Under the pieces are notes generated by a model. It was not told the origin of the DNA and made no database searches. It saw only the letters and a list, made by a program, of their open reading frames with translations. From positions 1 through 6,236 of the forward strand of contig CAMBBY010000084.1 in assembly GCA_945863825.1 (NCBI GenBank): a DNA stretch of 6,236 nucleotides, written 5' to 3'. This DNA comes from an uncultured Prevotella sp. GTDB taxonomy: Bacteria > Bacteroidota > Bacteroidia > Bacteroidales > Bacteroidaceae. The position numbers and the translations under genes were made by a program. Below, one piece after another: positions 6,189 to 6,236 of this stretch. Numbering within the stretch: the stretch's first letter is position 1; each line of letters opens with the position of its first letter.

Positions 6189-6236
6189 CTGTCTCTTATA
6201 CACATCTGACGCTGCCGACGATACTCCTTGTGTAGA
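6189..6236. other. Illumina Nextera adapter and i5 index (artefact)
   Basis: CTGTCTCTTATACACATCT (6189-6207) is the 19-bp Tn5 mosaic end used in Nextera libraries. GACGCTGCCGACGA (6208-6221) is the reverse complement of the read-1 adapter tail. TACTCCTT (6222-6229) is the reverse complement of index AAGGAGTA (known to me as S507/N507), and GTGTAGA (6230-6236) begins the P5 sequence. The order is exactly that of sequencing read-through. These 48 bases are not genomic. Confidence 0.98.

Noticed and set aside
6189..6207. Possible transposon (Tn5-like) end
   Set aside because: The 19-bp mosaic end is followed directly by the Nextera tail, an index and P5, so it is a library artefact and not a genomic insertion.
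6003..6209. Plus-strand open frame of 68 codons near the window end
   Set aside because: It is antisense to the LOG gene and its C-terminus is encoded by adapter sequence.

Overview
The window looks like the end of a short-read assembly contig from a gut Bacteroidales bacterium, most likely Prevotella/Segatella. The reasons are the Bacteroidota-type promoters (exact TAnnTTTG -7 boxes), the general lack of Shine-Dalgarno sites, and the protein types (an FprA flavodiiron protein, several DUF4143 ATPases and a LOG-family protein). The genus is an inference from sequence style; no marker gene is present.

Layout. Positions 1-1005 hold the 3' part of a flavodiiron protein gene (fprA), cut by the window start. 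Three plus-strand genes follow, at 1219-2472, 2680-4014 and 4305-5759. All encode AAA-type ATPases with a C-terminal DUF4143 domain (COG1373-like). They are diverged paralogues, and each has its own upstream region with a -7 box rather than being tightly packed in an operon. A bidirectional terminator at 5768-5812 separates the third ATPase from a convergent, truncated LOG-family gene on the minus strand (5847-6188). The last 48 bases (6189-6236) are not genomic: they are Illumina Nextera adapter plus an i5 index, so the true sequence stops at 6188.

Intergenic content. The gaps before the first and second ATPase genes (213 and 207 bp) each carry a copy of the same roughly 75-bp hairpin-forming repeat with tandem GTTAACA units, followed by a similar promoter core. 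The 290-bp gap before the third ATPase has different content: four copies of a TGCAAATTAAG motif. Two of these form a long terminator-like hairpin and one overlaps the promoter -33 element.

How the genes relate. fprA (O2/NO detoxification) and the LOG gene look like ordinary chromosomal genes. The ATPase trio between them looks like an accessory insertion or expansion. DUF4143 ATPases are abundant in gut Bacteroidales and poorly understood. The second and third proteins keep an E/D...ExK nuclease-like signature in the C-terminal domain, while the first has lost it. No CRISPR array, tRNA, rRNA, transposase or integrase gene is visible.
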